Made by a program: the position numbers and the translations under genes. A model generated the notes under the pieces. The model saw only the letters and a program-made list of their open reading frames with translations, ran no database searches and was not told where the DNA came from. This document shows, piece after piece, positions 49,256-59,420 of a stretch of DNA of 64,000 nt (the stretch's first letter is position 1; each line of letters opens with the position of its first letter). This DNA is from Cytobacillus stercorigallinarum (GTDB lineage Bacteria > Bacillota > Bacilli > Bacillales > Cytobacillaceae): positions 620,001 to 684,000 of the forward strand of contig NZ_JACSQT010000001.1 of the NCBI RefSeq assembly GCF_014836495.1, written 5' to 3'.

Positions 49256-49957
49256 ATGGTACAATCGAAAGAAGAACGTGTGCATAAAGTATTTGAAAAA
49301 ATATATGGTAATTACGACAAGATGAACTCGGTCATAAGTTTTCAACAGCACCTGCGCTGGCGGAAAGATACGATGAAACGAATGGATGTAAAGCCTGGAG
49401 CAAAAGCGCTCGATATTTGTTGTGGAACCGGCGATTGGACGATTGCACTATCAGAAGCTGTGGGTGAAAAAGGGGAAGTCATTGGTTTAGATTTTAGCAA
49501 AAATATGCTTAAGATTGGTGAAGAGAAGGTGAGCAATCACCCAATCAAGAACATAGAATTAGTCCATGGAAATGCGATGGAATTACCATACCCTGATAAT
49601 AGCTTTGACTATGTAACAATTGGATTCGGCTTACGGAATGTTCCTGATTATATGCAAGTCTTAAAGGAAATGTACCGTGTAGTAAAGCCTGGTGGTATAG
49701 CTGTTTGCTTAGAAACTTCTCAGCCGACAATGATTGGCTTTAAACAAGGTTACCGTTTTTATTTCCGTTTTATTATGCCGGTATTCGGTAAAATTTTTGC
49801 AAAAAGCTATGAGGAATATTCATGGTTACAAGAGTCTGCAAAAGATTTTCCTGGCATTAAAGAATTAGCAGGAATGTTTAAGAAAGCAGGTTTTGGTGAC
49901 GTGGAGTATAAGCCATATACTGGTGGCGTTGCAGCGGTCCATATTGGACATAAATAA
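49256..49957 (+). CDS. menG: Demethylmenaquinone methyltransferase
   Basis: This SAM-dependent enzyme (UbiE family, called menH in older B. subtilis maps) methylates demethylmenaquinone in the last menaquinone step. The 233-aa protein has the SAM loop [11 protein letters not shown] (around 50-60), the UbiE signature [19 protein letters not shown] and the C-terminal GGVAAVHIG. It lies between hepS and hepT. Confidence 0.95.
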   Translation: MVQSKEERVHKVFEKIYGNYDKMNSVISFQQHLRWRKDTMKRMDVKPGAKALDICCGTGDWTIALSEAVGEKGEVIGLDFSKNMLKIGEEKVSNHPIKNIELVHGNAMELPYPDNSFDYVTIGFGLRNVPDYMQVLKEMYRVVKPGGIAVCLETSQPTMIGFKQGYRFYFRFIMPVFGKIFAKSYEEYSWLQESAKDFPGIKELAGMFKKAGFGDVEYKPYTGGVAAVHIGHK

Positions 49958-50034
49958 TAATTTGTTCTGAAATGTAATTCATCATTGACAAGTATGAATG
50001 TGCATGAAGGATTTAAAGCTGGGTGAGTATCGAT

Positions 50035-50997
50035 ATGAAATTAAAGATGATCTATTCTTTTTTGAATGCTGACATCAATATTATTGAAAAAGAATTAGAG
50101 GACACTATACAGGCTGAATCGCCTTTGCTTCATGAGGCATCCCTTTCATTATTACAGGCTGGTGGAAAAAGATTGCGACCAGTATTTGTTTTACTTGGTG
50201 GTAAATTTGGCAATTATGATATTAATAACATAAAAAATGTAGCGGTTTCATTAGAACTCATCCATATGGCGTCACTTGTTCATGATGATGTAATTGACGA
50301 TGCAGATTTGCGTCGCGGACAGCCGACAATTAAATCTAAGTGGGATAACCGGATTGCTATGTATACCGGCGATTATATTTTTGCGAGAGCCCTTGATGTT
50401 CTCTCTAACATTAATAAGCCGATTGCGCACCAAATTTTAGCTCACACGCTTGTGGAATTATGTTTAGGTGAAATTGAACAGATTGAGGACAAATTTCAAT
50501 TTAATCAAAATCTGCGAAAGTACTTGCGTCGAATAAGAAGAAAAACAGCTATACTCATTGCAGCGAGCTGTCAATTAGGAGCAATCGCAGCAGATGTAGA
50601 GGACGGGTTACATAAAAAGTTATATCATATAGGTTATTATATTGGAATGAGTTATCAAATTATTGACGACGTGCTAGATTTTGTGGGGACAGAAAAAGAG
50701 CTAGGGAAACCTGCTGGTGGTGATTTGAAGCAAGGTAATATAACTTTACCTGTTTTGCTTGCTATGGAAACACCTGCTATAAAAGACTACTTAGTAACAA
50801 TAACTGACCATTCAACAGAAGCAGAAATTGAGCGCGCATTAGATTTGATAAAAAACTCCGATGCTATTGATCGAAGCTTGACATTAAGTGATTTATATCT
50901 TCAAAAAGCACTAGAATTGATTGCTGAGCTTCCACAAAACCGCGCAAAAAATTTACTGAGAGATATTGCTAAAACAATTGGTAAAAGAAAGTTTTAA
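50035..50997 (+). CDS. hepT: Heptaprenyl diphosphate synthase component II
   Basis: This catalytic trans-prenyltransferase subunit elongates allylic diphosphates to C35. The 320-aa protein has the first aspartate-rich motif D84-D85-V-I-D88 (HDDVIDDADLRRG) and the second in QIIDDVLDF. The ATG at 50035 is chosen: MKLKMIYSFLNAD matches the start and length (320 aa) of Geobacillus HepT as I recall it, with GGGTGAG upstream; an in-frame GTG lies 12 nt earlier. Third gene of hepS-menG-hepT. Confidence 0.95.
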   Translation: MKLKMIYSFLNADINIIEKELEDTIQAESPLLHEASLSLLQAGGKRLRPVFVLLGGKFGNYDINNIKNVAVSLELIHMASLVHDDVIDDADLRRGQPTIKSKWDNRIAMYTGDYIFARALDVLSNINKPIAHQILAHTLVELCLGEIEQIEDKFQFNQNLRKYLRRIRRKTAILIAASCQLGAIAADVEDGLHKKLYHIGYYIGMSYQIIDDVLDFVGTEKELGKPAGGDLKQGNITLPVLLAMETPAIKDYLVTITDHSTEAEIERALDLIKNSDAIDRSLTLSDLYLQKALELIAELPQNRAKNLLRDIAKTIGKRKF

Positions 50998-51108
50998 CCG
51001 TAACTGTCATTTTATCATTTGAGAGTTGCTTAATTGTCAAAACAATGATAATATTTTTGATGGATTATGGATGATTAATAATACATAGAGCAAGAGGAGT
51101 GTTTGAAA

Positions 51109-51555
51109 ATGGAACAAACTTTTTTAATGGTTAAACCCGATGGTGTACAACGTAATTTAATTGGAGAAATTGTTTCTCGTTTTGAAAAGAAAGGCTTCCA
51201 ACTAAAAGGTGCGAAGTTAATGAGTATTCCTACTGAGCTAGCAGAAGAGCATTATGGAGAGCATAAAGAGCGTCCTTTCTTTGGTGAATTAGTAGACTTT
51301 ATTACTTCTGGACCCGTTTTTGCTATGGTTTGGGAAGGTGAAAATGTGATTGCTACAGCTCGTCAAATGATGGGTGCAACGAACCCTAAAGATGCTGTAC
51401 CTGGATCTATCCGTGGTGATTTCGCAGTAACTGTTGGTAAGAATGTTATTCATGGTTCAGACTCAAAAGAAAGTGCAGAACGTGAAATCGGTCTCTTCTT
51501 TAAAGAAGAGCAAATTGTTGAATACAAAAAGTTAATCAACGATTGGTCTAACTAA
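51109..51555 (+). CDS. ndk: Nucleoside diphosphate kinase
   Basis: This enzyme exchanges terminal phosphates between nucleoside di- and triphosphates by a phosphohistidine. The 148-aa protein shows H115 (NVIHGSDS) and the nucleotide-contact segments MVKPDGVQR and PGSIRGDF. The ATG at 51109 is preferred to TTG at 51103: AGAGGAG is 9 nt upstream and [12 protein letters not shown] is the usual start. It ends at a strong terminator. Confidence 0.97.
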   Translation: MEQTFLMVKPDGVQRNLIGEIVSRFEKKGFQLKGAKLMSIPTELAEEHYGEHKERPFFGELVDFITSGPVFAMVWEGENVIATARQMMGATNPKDAVPGSIRGDFAVTVGKNVIHGSDSKESAEREIGLFFKEEQIVEYKKLINDWSN

Positions 51556-51570
51556 TCTATTCACGCTAAA

Positions 51571-51600
51571 AACGTCTGGCAATTGCCAGGCGTTTTTTTT
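51571..51600 (+). terminator. Terminator of ndk
   Basis: AACGTCTGGC/GCCAGGCGTT with tetraloop AATT and a T-run. Confidence 0.95.
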
Positions 51601-51683
51601 GCATAAAAAAATTGTCGTGTACCCACACAGTTGGGCAAGAACAGACGTGGTTCCTTCTTGTTTAAACTACTGACTTGTAAGTA

Positions 51684-51821
51684 GTGAAAAGGAGAAAACT
51701 GGCCAAGCAAATCGGTTTTGCCCATCCAACGAGCGTGAAGAAGAGGAAGATAGCAGAGCAAAAGTGATTGGTACATCCATTGAGTGTGACAAAGAGAAAG
51801 ATACTTGAGCAAAGTCGTTTA
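51684..51821 (+). repeat. Degenerate 51-bp tandem repeat (17-codon period)
   Basis: Unit 1 (51702-51752) and unit 2 (51753-51803) align without gaps; a partial preceding copy (51684-51701) and following copy (51804-51821) share the phase. Aligned codons are CAT-CCA-n-AGC/AGT-GTG-n-AAG-AGG/AGA-AAG-ATA and then GAG/AAG-CAA. Several differences are synonymous. Read in frame the repeated peptide is HPxSVxKRKI(A/L)EQ; unit 2 has a stop (51765-51767). No ribosome site was seen. It is probably the remnant of a repeat-encoding gene or an intergenic repeat element. Confidence 0.75.
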
Positions 51822-51991
51822 TGAGTAATTCATGAAGCTGTCCTATGAAAGAGTAGAGTAACGATAAACCTTCCCTTGCTCTTTTTACTCTTTTTATAAA
51901 AGCCGATTGAATTATTTACGGCAATTCAAAAAAATTTCAACATTATTTGCACTTTTGTTTTATACTAGATAGAAAATGTAGCTTTATAAGG

Positions 51992-52005
51992 GAGGTGTAC
52001 ACCTC
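51992..52005. promoter_or_regulatory. Palindrome covering the cheR ribosome site
   Basis: GAGGTGTACACCTC is a perfect 14-bp palindrome that contains the GGAGGTG ribosome site and ends directly at the ATG (52006). RNA could form a GAGGT/ACCTC stem with tetraloop GTAC that would hide the site; DNA could be an operator. Confidence 0.7.
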
Positions 52006-52806
52006 ATGTACGAACATGAATATGAGCAATTTATTGAAAAGGTTAAACAATATACGGGCATTGATTTGGCTCAATATAAAGAAACGCAAATGAAAAGACG
52101 ACTTCAAGCTTTTTATGATAAAAAGGGATATACATCTTTTAACCAGTTGTATCTTGCGATGGTTAAAGACAAAAAACTGTTGGCTGAGTTTTTAGATCGA
52201 ATGACGATAAATGTCTCTGAGTTTTATCGAAATCGAAAGAGGTGGGAAGTGTTAGAAAAAGAAATACTACCTCTATTGTTACAGAAGAAAGAGCCATTGA
52301 AGCTATGGAGTGCGGCCTGTTCAACAGGCGAGGAGCCATACACATTAGCCATGATCTTATCTAAATACTTACCTCTTTCAAAAATTCGAATTTTTGCTAC
52401 TGATATTGATGAATCTGCACTACTCAGAGCAAAAACAGGTATTTACCATGAGCGATCTCTACAGGAGATTCCTGATGAAATGAAAAAGAAGTATTTTATT
52501 CAAGAAGGAAAACAATTTATTCTATCAGATGAGATTAAACAAACCGTGGTCTTCCAAAAGCAAAACTTACTTGCCGATTCTTTTTTAAAAGATTATGACT
52601 TAATTATTTGTCGTAATGTCCTTATTTATTTTACCGAAGAAGCAAAAGCGATGATTTATAGCAAATTTAGTAAAGCTCTTAAAAATGGTGGATACTTATT
52701 TGTCGGAAGTACAGAACAAATATTTAACCCCTCTCTATATGACTTGAAAAATCAGCAATCTTTCTTTTATAAAAAGACAAGCGGGCTGTCGGTAATAAAT
52801 AATTAG
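52006..52806 (+). CDS. cheR: Chemotaxis protein methyltransferase CheR
   Basis: This enzyme methylates glutamates of chemoreceptors with SAM. The 266-aa protein has an N-terminal helical domain (about 1-75) and a SAM-binding domain with the motif [17 protein letters not shown], followed by ATDIDESAL and CRNVLIYF. It lies alone between ndk and the aro cluster, as in B. subtilis; other chemotaxis genes are elsewhere. The ATG directly follows a palindrome that includes the ribosome site (listed separately). Confidence 0.95.
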   Translation: MYEHEYEQFIEKVKQYTGIDLAQYKETQMKRRLQAFYDKKGYTSFNQLYLAMVKDKKLLAEFLDRMTINVSEFYRNRKRWEVLEKEILPLLLQKKEPLKLWSAACSTGEEPYTLAMILSKYLPLSKIRIFATDIDESALLRAKTGIYHERSLQEIPDEMKKKYFIQEGKQFILSDEIKQTVVFQKQNLLADSFLKDYDLIICRNVLIYFTEEAKAMIYSKFSKALKNGGYLFVGSTEQIFNPSLYDLKNQQSFFYKKTSGLSVINN

Positions 52807-52938
52807 CCTTTTCGTCCTACCTAGTTCCATAACTTTTTATAGAAATAAAAGATTATTTTTAAATTTATACTATGTTTATAGATGTTCATATGTTATATTG
52901 ATACATAATCCTTTAAAGCGTTGAAGGGGGAAAGGGAA

Positions 52939-54111
52939 ATGAGATATTTAACTTCTGGGGAATCACATGGACCCCAATTAACAACAATTATTGAAGGCTT
53001 GCCTGCAGGTTTGCCATTATTAGAAACAGATATTAATGAGTCACTTGCAAGAAGGCAAAAAGGATATGGTCGTGGCCGTAGAATGCAAATTGAAAAAGAT
53101 ACAGTCCAGATTACATCCGGCGTTAGACATGGATACACATTAGGATCACCGGTTGGCCTTGTTGTTGAGAACGATGATTGGAAGCATTGGACTAAAATTA
53201 TGGGGCAAGCTCCAATCGAACCGGAGGAATTAGAAGAAGTAAAAAGAAAAATAACCAGACCGAGACCTGGTCATGCGGATTTAAATGGTGCTGTGAAATA
53301 CGGTCATAGAGATATGAGAAATGTATTAGAACGCTCATCAGCTCGAGAAACAACAGTACGAGTAGCAGCAGGTGCAGTAGCGAAAAAGTTATTATCATCT
53401 TTAGGCATTGAAGTTGTAGGACATGTGGTGGAAATTGGTGGCATTGTCTCAAATGTGAAAACTTATTCTTCAATGGAAGAATTAAAAACAATAACTGAAG
53501 AATCTCCAGTTCGTTGTTTAGACAATGTCGCAGCAGAAGAGATGATGGCGGCGATTGACAATGCCAAGAAGAATGGTGATTCTATTGGTGGTGTTGTTGA
53601 AGTAGTTGTAGAAGGTATGCCAGCGGGGGTAGGTAGTTATGTTCATTATGATCGTAAACTAGATGCTAAACTTGCATACGCCATGTTGAGTATAAACGCA
53701 TTTAAAGGTGTCGAATTTGGTATTGGCTTTGAAGCCGCTAGAAAGCCTGGTAGTCAAGTACATGATGAGATTGCTTGGAGTGAGGAGAAAGGTTATTACC
53801 GTAAAACCAATAATCTCGGTGGTTTTGAAGGCGGCATGACAACTGGTATGCCGATTGTTGTTAAAGGTGTAATGAAACCTATACCAACTCTATATAAGCC
53901 GTTAGAAAGTGTAGATATTGATACGAAAGAACCTTTTAATGCTAGTATTGAACGTTCAGATAGTTGTGCAGTACCAGCGGCGGCAGTAGTGGCAGAGCAT
54001 GTAATTGCTTGGGAGTTAGCGAGTGCGATTGTTGAACAATTCTATGCAGATCGCTTTGAAACGTTAAAGGATATCATTGACGATCAAAAACGGTATGCAA
54101 AGGAGTTTTAA
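52939..54111 (+). CDS. aroC: Chorismate synthase
   Basis: This FMN-dependent enzyme makes chorismate from 5-enolpyruvylshikimate 3-phosphate (aroF in B. subtilis nomenclature). The 390-aa protein has the family signatures [38 protein letters not shown] and the C-terminal [17 protein letters not shown]. The ATG at 52939 follows AAGGGGGAAAGGGA and gives 390 aa, as in B. subtilis. It overlaps or abuts aroB by 1 nt and begins the aro cluster. Confidence 0.95.
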   Translation: MRYLTSGESHGPQLTTIIEGLPAGLPLLETDINESLARRQKGYGRGRRMQIEKDTVQITSGVRHGYTLGSPVGLVVENDDWKHWTKIMGQAPIEPEELEEVKRKITRPRPGHADLNGAVKYGHRDMRNVLERSSARETTVRVAAGAVAKKLLSSLGIEVVGHVVEIGGIVSNVKTYSSMEELKTITEESPVRCLDNVAAEEMMAAIDNAKKNGDSIGGVVEVVVEGMPAGVGSYVHYDRKLDAKLAYAMLSINAFKGVEFGIGFEAARKPGSQVHDEIAWSEEKGYYRKTNNLGGFEGGMTTGMPIVVKGVMKPIPTLYKPLESVDIDTKEPFNASIERSDSCAVPAAAVVAEHVIAWELASAIVEQFYADRFETLKDIIDDQKRYAKEF

Positions 54112-54112
54112 G

Positions 54113-55201
54113 ATGATGCAGCTGCAAATTTCAACTCAAGATCACTCTTATCCTGTCGTTATTGGTAGCGGCGCTATTCACGGTGTACATGCATTCATTC
54201 AAGAAAATATGAAGGAAGTCACCAATATTGGTATCATTATTGATGAAAAGGTAGCGGATATTTATTGGAACGACTTAAAGGCAGCTTTTAATGAGCTGCC
54301 CTTCTCCGTTTACATTGCACCTAGTGGAGAAAGTGCAAAGACTTTCGATGTCTATTATGATATTACTGGTTTTTTACTTGAGAAAAAGCTCGATAGGAAA
54401 TCACTTATTATTGCTATAGGTGGAGGCGCCATTGGTGACTTGGCAGGGTTTGTTGCTTCTACGTTTATGAGAGGTATCCCTTTTATACAAATACCCACAA
54501 CCATTCTTGCCCACGATAGTGCGGTAGGTGGTAAAGTAGCCATTAATCATCCTTTAGGAAAGAATATGATTGGTGCCTTTCATCAGCCGGAAGCCGTTTT
54601 CTACGATTTAGAATTTTTACAATCATTATCCTTACAGGAAAAACGTTCAGGGTTCGCTGAAGTAATTAAACATGGACTCATTCATGATGAAGTGTTTTAT
54701 GCACAGATGCGCAATGAACTCCATACGCTAGATGAACTTTCTCCTACTTTACTTTCATCCTTTTTAACAAGAGGCATAGAAATAAAAGGAGAGTTCGTCG
54801 CAGCGGATGAGACAGAAAAAGGTGTGCGCGCATATTTAAATTTTGGTCATACATTAGGTCATGCGATTGAGGCTGAAATGGGCTACGGTGGCTGGACGCA
54901 TGGTGAATCGGTCGCAGTTGGAATGATTTTTGCTCTTAAATTAAGTCAGAAAAAATTAAATCTTTCATTTAATGTAGATGATTTTACACAATGGTTACAG
55001 GTTTTAGGCTACACAACAACGATTCCTGCTCATATAAGTCATGAAAAGTTGTTAAAAAGAATGAAACAAGATAAAAAGAGTGTCGCAGGTCAAGTAAAGT
55101 TTGTGTTGTTAACAAGCATCGGCAACCCAGTTTTAGAGGATATTTCCGATGAAATCATACTACAAGAATTGGCAAGCTTTCATAAGGGGGGAGAAAGGTG
55201 A
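54113..55201 (+). CDS. aroB: 3-dehydroquinate synthase
   Basis: This NAD- and metal-dependent enzyme closes the first carbocyclic ring of the shikimate pathway. The 362-aa protein has the nucleotide motif GGGAIGDLAGFVASTFMRG and metal-binding residues in the FGHTLGHAIE block. The start is the ATG at 54113 after AAAGGAG; an in-frame extension into aroC is not coding. It overlaps aroH by 4 nt. Confidence 0.95.
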   Translation: MMQLQISTQDHSYPVVIGSGAIHGVHAFIQENMKEVTNIGIIIDEKVADIYWNDLKAAFNELPFSVYIAPSGESAKTFDVYYDITGFLLEKKLDRKSLIIAIGGGAIGDLAGFVASTFMRGIPFIQIPTTILAHDSAVGGKVAINHPLGKNMIGAFHQPEAVFYDLEFLQSLSLQEKRSGFAEVIKHGLIHDEVFYAQMRNELHTLDELSPTLLSSFLTRGIEIKGEFVAADETEKGVRAYLNFGHTLGHAIEAEMGYGGWTHGESVAVGMIFALKLSQKKLNLSFNVDDFTQWLQVLGYTTTIPAHISHEKLLKRMKQDKKSVAGQVKFVLLTSIGNPVLEDISDEIILQELASFHKGGER

Positions 55202-55575
55202 TTCGTGGGGTGAGAGGTGCGGTTACTGTTGAAAAGAATGAAGAAAACGAAATAGTGGCAGCTACCGAGCAGTTGCTACGGGAAATGATTAAGGAGAACC
55301 AGATAGATGCACATTCAGTCGTTAGCGTTTTTATTTCAGTAACAGATGATATCACAGAAGCCTTTCCAGCAAAGGCGCTACGGGCAATTGAGGGATGGAC
55401 ATATGTGCCTGTTATGTGCATGAGAGAAATTCCTGTTCCAAAAGGCTTAACAAAATGTATTCGGGTAATGATGCATGTGAACACGGAAATTGCTCAAGAA
55501 AAAATTTCCCACATTTATTTAGGAAATGCAGTATCATTACGACCGGATTTACAACAAGAAGAATTAAATAGATAA
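55198..55575 (+). CDS. aroH: Chorismate mutase, AroH type
   Basis: This monofunctional enzyme converts chorismate to prephenate. The 125-aa protein keeps the AroH active-site residues R6, E77, R89 and Y107 (B. subtilis numbering one higher). GTG start overlapping aroB (GTGA), with GGGGGGAG upstream. In B. subtilis the trp operon follows; here hisC starts 20 nt after the aroH stop. Confidence 0.95.
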   Translation: MIRGVRGAVTVEKNEENEIVAATEQLLREMIKENQIDAHSVVSVFISVTDDITEAFPAKALRAIEGWTYVPVMCMREIPVPKGLTKCIRVMMHVNTEIAQEKISHIYLGNAVSLRPDLQQEELNR

Positions 55576-55595
55576 AGAAGAGGAGTATGAGGAAA

Positions 55596-56696
55596 ATGAA
55601 GTGGAAGCAGCAAATATTAAATTTGACCCCTTACCAACCTGGAAAATCTATAGATGAAGTAAAAAAACAATATGGACTAAGTGAAATAACAAAACTTGCT
55701 TCTAATGAAAATCCCTTCGGTTGTTCACCAAAAGCGTCAGAGGCAATTCAGCAACCTTCTGCATTTTTTGCTTTATATCCGGACGGCTATGCTACAAATT
55801 TGCGTGAAGCCCTAGCTGGCCATCTTGGAGTGAATCAGGATCAATTAATCTTTGGAAATGGCTCGGATGAGACAATTATGATGCTTTCTCGTGCATTATT
55901 AAGTCCTGAAACAAATACGGTTATGGCTACACCAACCTTTCCTCAATATAAACATAATGCAATCATTGAAGGAGCGGAGGTACGTGAGGTACCGCTAAAA
56001 GAAGGGCAGCATGATCTTGAGAATATGTTAGCGCAAATTGATGAGCAAACAGCAATCGTTTGGGTGTGTAGTCCGAACAACCCAACTGGCACCTATATTC
56101 CCAATGATGAACTAGTGTCGTTTATTAGCAAAGTTCCAGAAGATGTATTAGTTGTACTAGATGAAGCGTATTGTGAATATACAACAGCAGAAGATTATCA
56201 TGATTCTATTAAAATTGTTGAGGCTTTTCCACATGTCATCGCTCTTCGTACTTTTTCTAAAATTTATGGCCTTGCTAGCCTACGTATTGGTTACGGGATT
56301 GCTCAAGCACCACTCATTCGCGCTTTAGATCCAGTCAGGGAACCATTCAATGCCAACCGCTTTGGTCAAGAAGTGGCTATACAGGCGTTATCTGATGATG
56401 TGTTCATTGAAAAATGCAGACAAGAGAATCGAAGTGGATTAGCACAATTTTATCAATTTTGTGAGGAAAACGGGTTAGATTACTATCCATCCCAAGGGAA
56501 TTTTATTTTAATTGACTTTGCTGTAGACGGAAATCGTGTTTTTCAATCACTGTTAGAAAAGGGCTATATTGTTAGATCAGGTCAAGCATTAGGTTTTCCA
56601 ACAGCTGTGCGTGTAACAGTTGGATCGAAGGAACAAAATGACGGTGTTATACAAGCAATGGCTCAATTTCTTTCGGAAATCAAAACAGTATCTTAA
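55596..56696 (+). CDS. hisC: Histidinol-phosphate/aromatic aminotransferase
   Basis: This PLP enzyme in Bacillus serves histidine synthesis and the final transamination in tyrosine and phenylalanine synthesis, explaining its position. The 366-aa protein shows [32 protein letters not shown] and the PLP lysine in [16 protein letters not shown]. The ATG at 55596 gives a 10-nt spacing from AGGAG (55581-55585) and matches homolog starts; the ATG at 55587 is too close. It sits directly after aroH. Confidence 0.95.
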   Translation: MKWKQQILNLTPYQPGKSIDEVKKQYGLSEITKLASNENPFGCSPKASEAIQQPSAFFALYPDGYATNLREALAGHLGVNQDQLIFGNGSDETIMMLSRALLSPETNTVMATPTFPQYKHNAIIEGAEVREVPLKEGQHDLENMLAQIDEQTAIVWVCSPNNPTGTYIPNDELVSFISKVPEDVLVVLDEAYCEYTTAEDYHDSIKIVEAFPHVIALRTFSKIYGLASLRIGYGIAQAPLIRALDPVREPFNANRFGQEVAIQALSDDVFIEKCRQENRSGLAQFYQFCEENGLDYYPSQGNFILIDFAVDGNRVFQSLLEKGYIVRSGQALGFPTAVRVTVGSKEQNDGVIQAMAQFLSEIKTVS

Positions 56697-56710
56697 TGAG
56701 GAATCTTTTA

Positions 56711-56743
56711 TTTCAGAGGCGGCTTTCGTCTCTGAAATTGTTT
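56711..56743 (+). terminator. Probable terminator after hisC
   Basis: TTTCAGAGGCG/CGTCTCTGAAA pairs over 11 bp with loop GCTTT, followed by a weak T-tract. Confidence 0.65.
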
Positions 56744-56846
56744 TACATGAAAAAGTATTTGTAGGGTAATGGTGTTTTCTAATTTATCAATTTACCCTCA
56801 TACATTCGTCAATCAATGAGTTTTCTAACAAGAGGTGTGTTAAAAC

Positions 56847-57953
56847 ATGAATGGACAAGTATTTGTTATTGGTCTAGGATTAATCGGTGGTTCTATTGCA
56901 CTTTCAATTAAGCATACTCATCTTGAAGCCAAATGTAGTGGTTATGATGTAAATAAAGAACAGTTAAAACTCGGTAAGATGTTGGGTGTCATTGATGAGG
57001 CAGTATTAACTATACGTGAAGGTGCTGAGAAGGCTGATCTGATTATTATTGCTACACCAGTAAATGAGACAAAAAGAATCTTAGAAGAGCTCGCACATAT
57101 GGATCTTAAAAGAAATGTAATAATAACAGATGCGGGGAGTACGAAAAAAGAAATCATATTATCTGCCAATCATTTAAAACAAAAAGGTTTTACATTCATT
57201 GGTGGTCATCCGATGGCCGGTTCACATAAGAGTGGTGTATCTGCAGCCAGACGACTTTTATTTGAGAATGCCTTCTATCTTTTAACGCCTGAACCACATA
57301 TTACGGAAGCGGAAATCAGTTGTTTAAAAAAGTGGCTGATTAGTACCAAGGCTAAGTTTATTACAGTGACACCACATGAGCACGATTACTTAACAGGTGT
57401 GATTAGTCATTTCCCACATATTATTGCTGCTTCTCTCGTTCGTCAAGCCGAAGAGAGTAGTCAAACACAAAAACTAATTCCCCGCCTTGCTGCAGGTGGT
57501 TTTCGGGATATTACAAGAATTGCTTCTAGTAGCCCGGCGATGTGGCGTGATATTCTCCTGCAGAATAATGAGGTGTTATTAGCTTTATTAGAAGACTGGA
57601 AAAAAGAAATGAACTATGTTCATGAAATGCTTACGAGTGCGGATAATGAAGAGATCTTTCAATATTTCCAATCTGCCAAAACCTTTCGTGATGAAATGCC
57701 ACAAAAACAAAAAGGAGCCATTCCGGCCTTTTATGACCTATTTGTCGATGTTCCTGATTATCCAGGGGTCATTTCGGAAATTACTGGCTACTTAGCAAAA
57801 GAAGAGATTAGCATTACAAATATTAGTATTAGAGAAACGAGAGAAGAAATAACTGGCGTGCTTGTGATTAGCTTTCAAACGGAAGAGGATCGTGATCGTG
57901 CAATCGTCTGCATAGGTAGAGAAACATCTTTTGAATATACAATTGGCATGTAA
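56847..57953 (+). CDS. tyrA: Prephenate dehydrogenase
   Basis: This enzyme oxidatively decarboxylates prephenate to 4-hydroxyphenylpyruvate for tyrosine. The 368-aa protein has an N-terminal NAD loop GLGLIGGSIALS (9-20), a central prephenate domain with TDAGSTKKEI and GGHPMAGSHKSG, and a C-terminal ACT domain (about 297-368) likely to give tyrosine feedback. It follows hisC at 150 nt; a 7-bp inverted repeat (AGGGTAA/TTACCCT) lies in that gap. Confidence 0.95.
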   Translation: MNGQVFVIGLGLIGGSIALSIKHTHLEAKCSGYDVNKEQLKLGKMLGVIDEAVLTIREGAEKADLIIIATPVNETKRILEELAHMDLKRNVIITDAGSTKKEIILSANHLKQKGFTFIGGHPMAGSHKSGVSAARRLLFENAFYLLTPEPHITEAEISCLKKWLISTKAKFITVTPHEHDYLTGVISHFPHIIAASLVRQAEESSQTQKLIPRLAAGGFRDITRIASSSPAMWRDILLQNNEVLLALLEDWKKEMNYVHEMLTSADNEEIFQYFQSAKTFRDEMPQKQKGAIPAFYDLFVDVPDYPGVISEITGYLAKEEISITNISIRETREEITGVLVISFQTEEDRDRAIVCIGRETSFEYTIGM

Positions 57954-57979
57954 CAATGTTAAGAAAAGGGTGATTAAGA

Positions 57980-59272
57980 GTGAGTGTAAAGAGTTTGGAT
58001 TTTATACATAATGGATTATCAGGTGAGATTCATATCCCTGGAGATAAATCGATTTCTCATCGGTCGATTATGTTTGGTTCAATAGCAGAAGGTAAAACAG
58101 TCGTTAAGAATTTCTTAGCTGGTGAAGATTGCCTTAGTACAATTGCTTGTTTTAAAAAACTTGGCGTTAAAATTGAGCGTGAAGATCAAACAGTCATTAT
58201 TCATGGTAAAGGGATGGACGCCCTAAAAGAACCAGAAGAAGTGCTTGATGTAGGTAATTCTGGAACAACCATTCGTCTCATTATGGGTATTCTTTCTGGG
58301 CGGCCTTTTCATAGTGTTTTAATCGGTGATTCGTCAATTGGTAAACGTCCTATGACAAGAGTGGTTGGACCATTAAAGGAAATGGGCGCTAAAATAGAAG
58401 GGCGTCAATCAGGTGAGTTTACTCCCTTATCAGTTACAGGTGGTGAGCTTGAATCAATCACCTATACTTTACCAGTAGCCAGTGCTCAAGTGAAATCTGC
58501 CATCATACTTGCTGGATTACAAGCAAAAGGAACAACAAAAATCATTGAACCTGAAAAAACGAGAGATCATACAGAAAGAATGATCCATGCTTTCGGTGGT
58601 AAGGTGACAAATGATAATGGAACGATTTCGGTTGAAGGTGGTCAATCATTTAAAGCAACGAATCTGATCGTACCAGGAGATATTTCCTCAGCGGCCTTTT
58701 TCCTAGCGGCAGGAGCTATCGTACCTAATAGTAAAATCGCCCTCAAAAATGTTGGTCTAAATCCAACAAGAACAGGTATCATTGATGTACTTCAAGAAAT
58801 GGGTGCCAAAATGACGATTCAGCCTTATGAGAGAAACGGTCAAGAGGAGCCTGCGGGTGATATTATGATTGAAACATCTGAACTTAAAGGTGTCACAATT
58901 GGCGGAGAAATGATACCGAGATTAATTGATGAAATACCAATCATTGCCCTACTTTCGACTCAAGCTACTGGGAAAACAATTATTAAAGATGCGCAAGAAT
59001 TAAAAGTGAAAGAAACGAATCGTATTGACACCGTTGTAAATGAGTTGAAAAAACTAGGTGCAAATATTGAAGCGACTGATGATGGGATGATTATTGAAGG
59101 TCAAACTTCTCTTTCAGGAGGATCGGTGCAAAGCTATGGTGATCATCGTATTGGTATGATGTTATCCATTGCTTCATTAATTTCGGACGGTGCTATAGAA
59201 CTCTATCAGCCAGATGCTATCGCTGTTTCTTATCCAAGCTTCTTTGATCATATTGATCATTTATTAAAGTAA
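57980..59272 (+). CDS. aroA: 3-phosphoshikimate 1-carboxyvinyltransferase (EPSP synthase)
   Basis: This shikimate-pathway enzyme joins phosphoenolpyruvate to shikimate 3-phosphate (aroE in B. subtilis nomenclature). The 430-aa protein has [35 protein letters not shown] and the late [12 protein letters not shown] block. GTG start with AAAGGGTGA upstream, 26 nt after tyrA. A terminator at 59286 ends the aromatic cluster. Confidence 0.95.
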   Translation: MSVKSLDFIHNGLSGEIHIPGDKSISHRSIMFGSIAEGKTVVKNFLAGEDCLSTIACFKKLGVKIEREDQTVIIHGKGMDALKEPEEVLDVGNSGTTIRLIMGILSGRPFHSVLIGDSSIGKRPMTRVVGPLKEMGAKIEGRQSGEFTPLSVTGGELESITYTLPVASAQVKSAIILAGLQAKGTTKIIEPEKTRDHTERMIHAFGGKVTNDNGTISVEGGQSFKATNLIVPGDISSAAFFLAAGAIVPNSKIALKNVGLNPTRTGIIDVLQEMGAKMTIQPYERNGQEEPAGDIMIETSELKGVTIGGEMIPRLIDEIPIIALLSTQATGKTIIKDAQELKVKETNRIDTVVNELKKLGANIEATDDGMIIEGQTSLSGGSVQSYGDHRIGMMLSIASLISDGAIELYQPDAIAVSYPSFFDHIDHLLK

Positions 59273-59285
59273 ATCATATCTATTG

Positions 59286-59340
59286 GCTTGTGGTACATCC
59301 CAATGATGACATAGGGTATGTACCATAAGCTTTTCTTTTT
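59286..59340 (+). terminator. Terminator after the aro cluster
   Basis: GCTT-GTGGTACAT and ATGTACCAT-AAGC pair with one bulge, followed by TTTTCTTTTT. Confidence 0.7.
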
Positions 59341-59420
59341 GTGCGAAATGGTTAAAAACGAACATATATTATTGTTTTCATCATAGCTTGTTTATAAAGA
59401 TGAGAGAAGGATGATGATAA

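Noticed and set aside
51561..51812. 83-codon reverse-strand frame over the ndk terminator and the 51-bp repeat
   Set aside because: It runs through a strong terminator, has no ribosome site, and its periodicity simply mirrors the plus-strand repeat.
55560..55610. NAG triplets near the hisC ribosome site as a TRAP binding site
   Set aside because: Only about five to seven triplets are present, mostly AAG, with irregular spacing. Purine-rich ribosome sites give this by chance, so it was not called as a feature.
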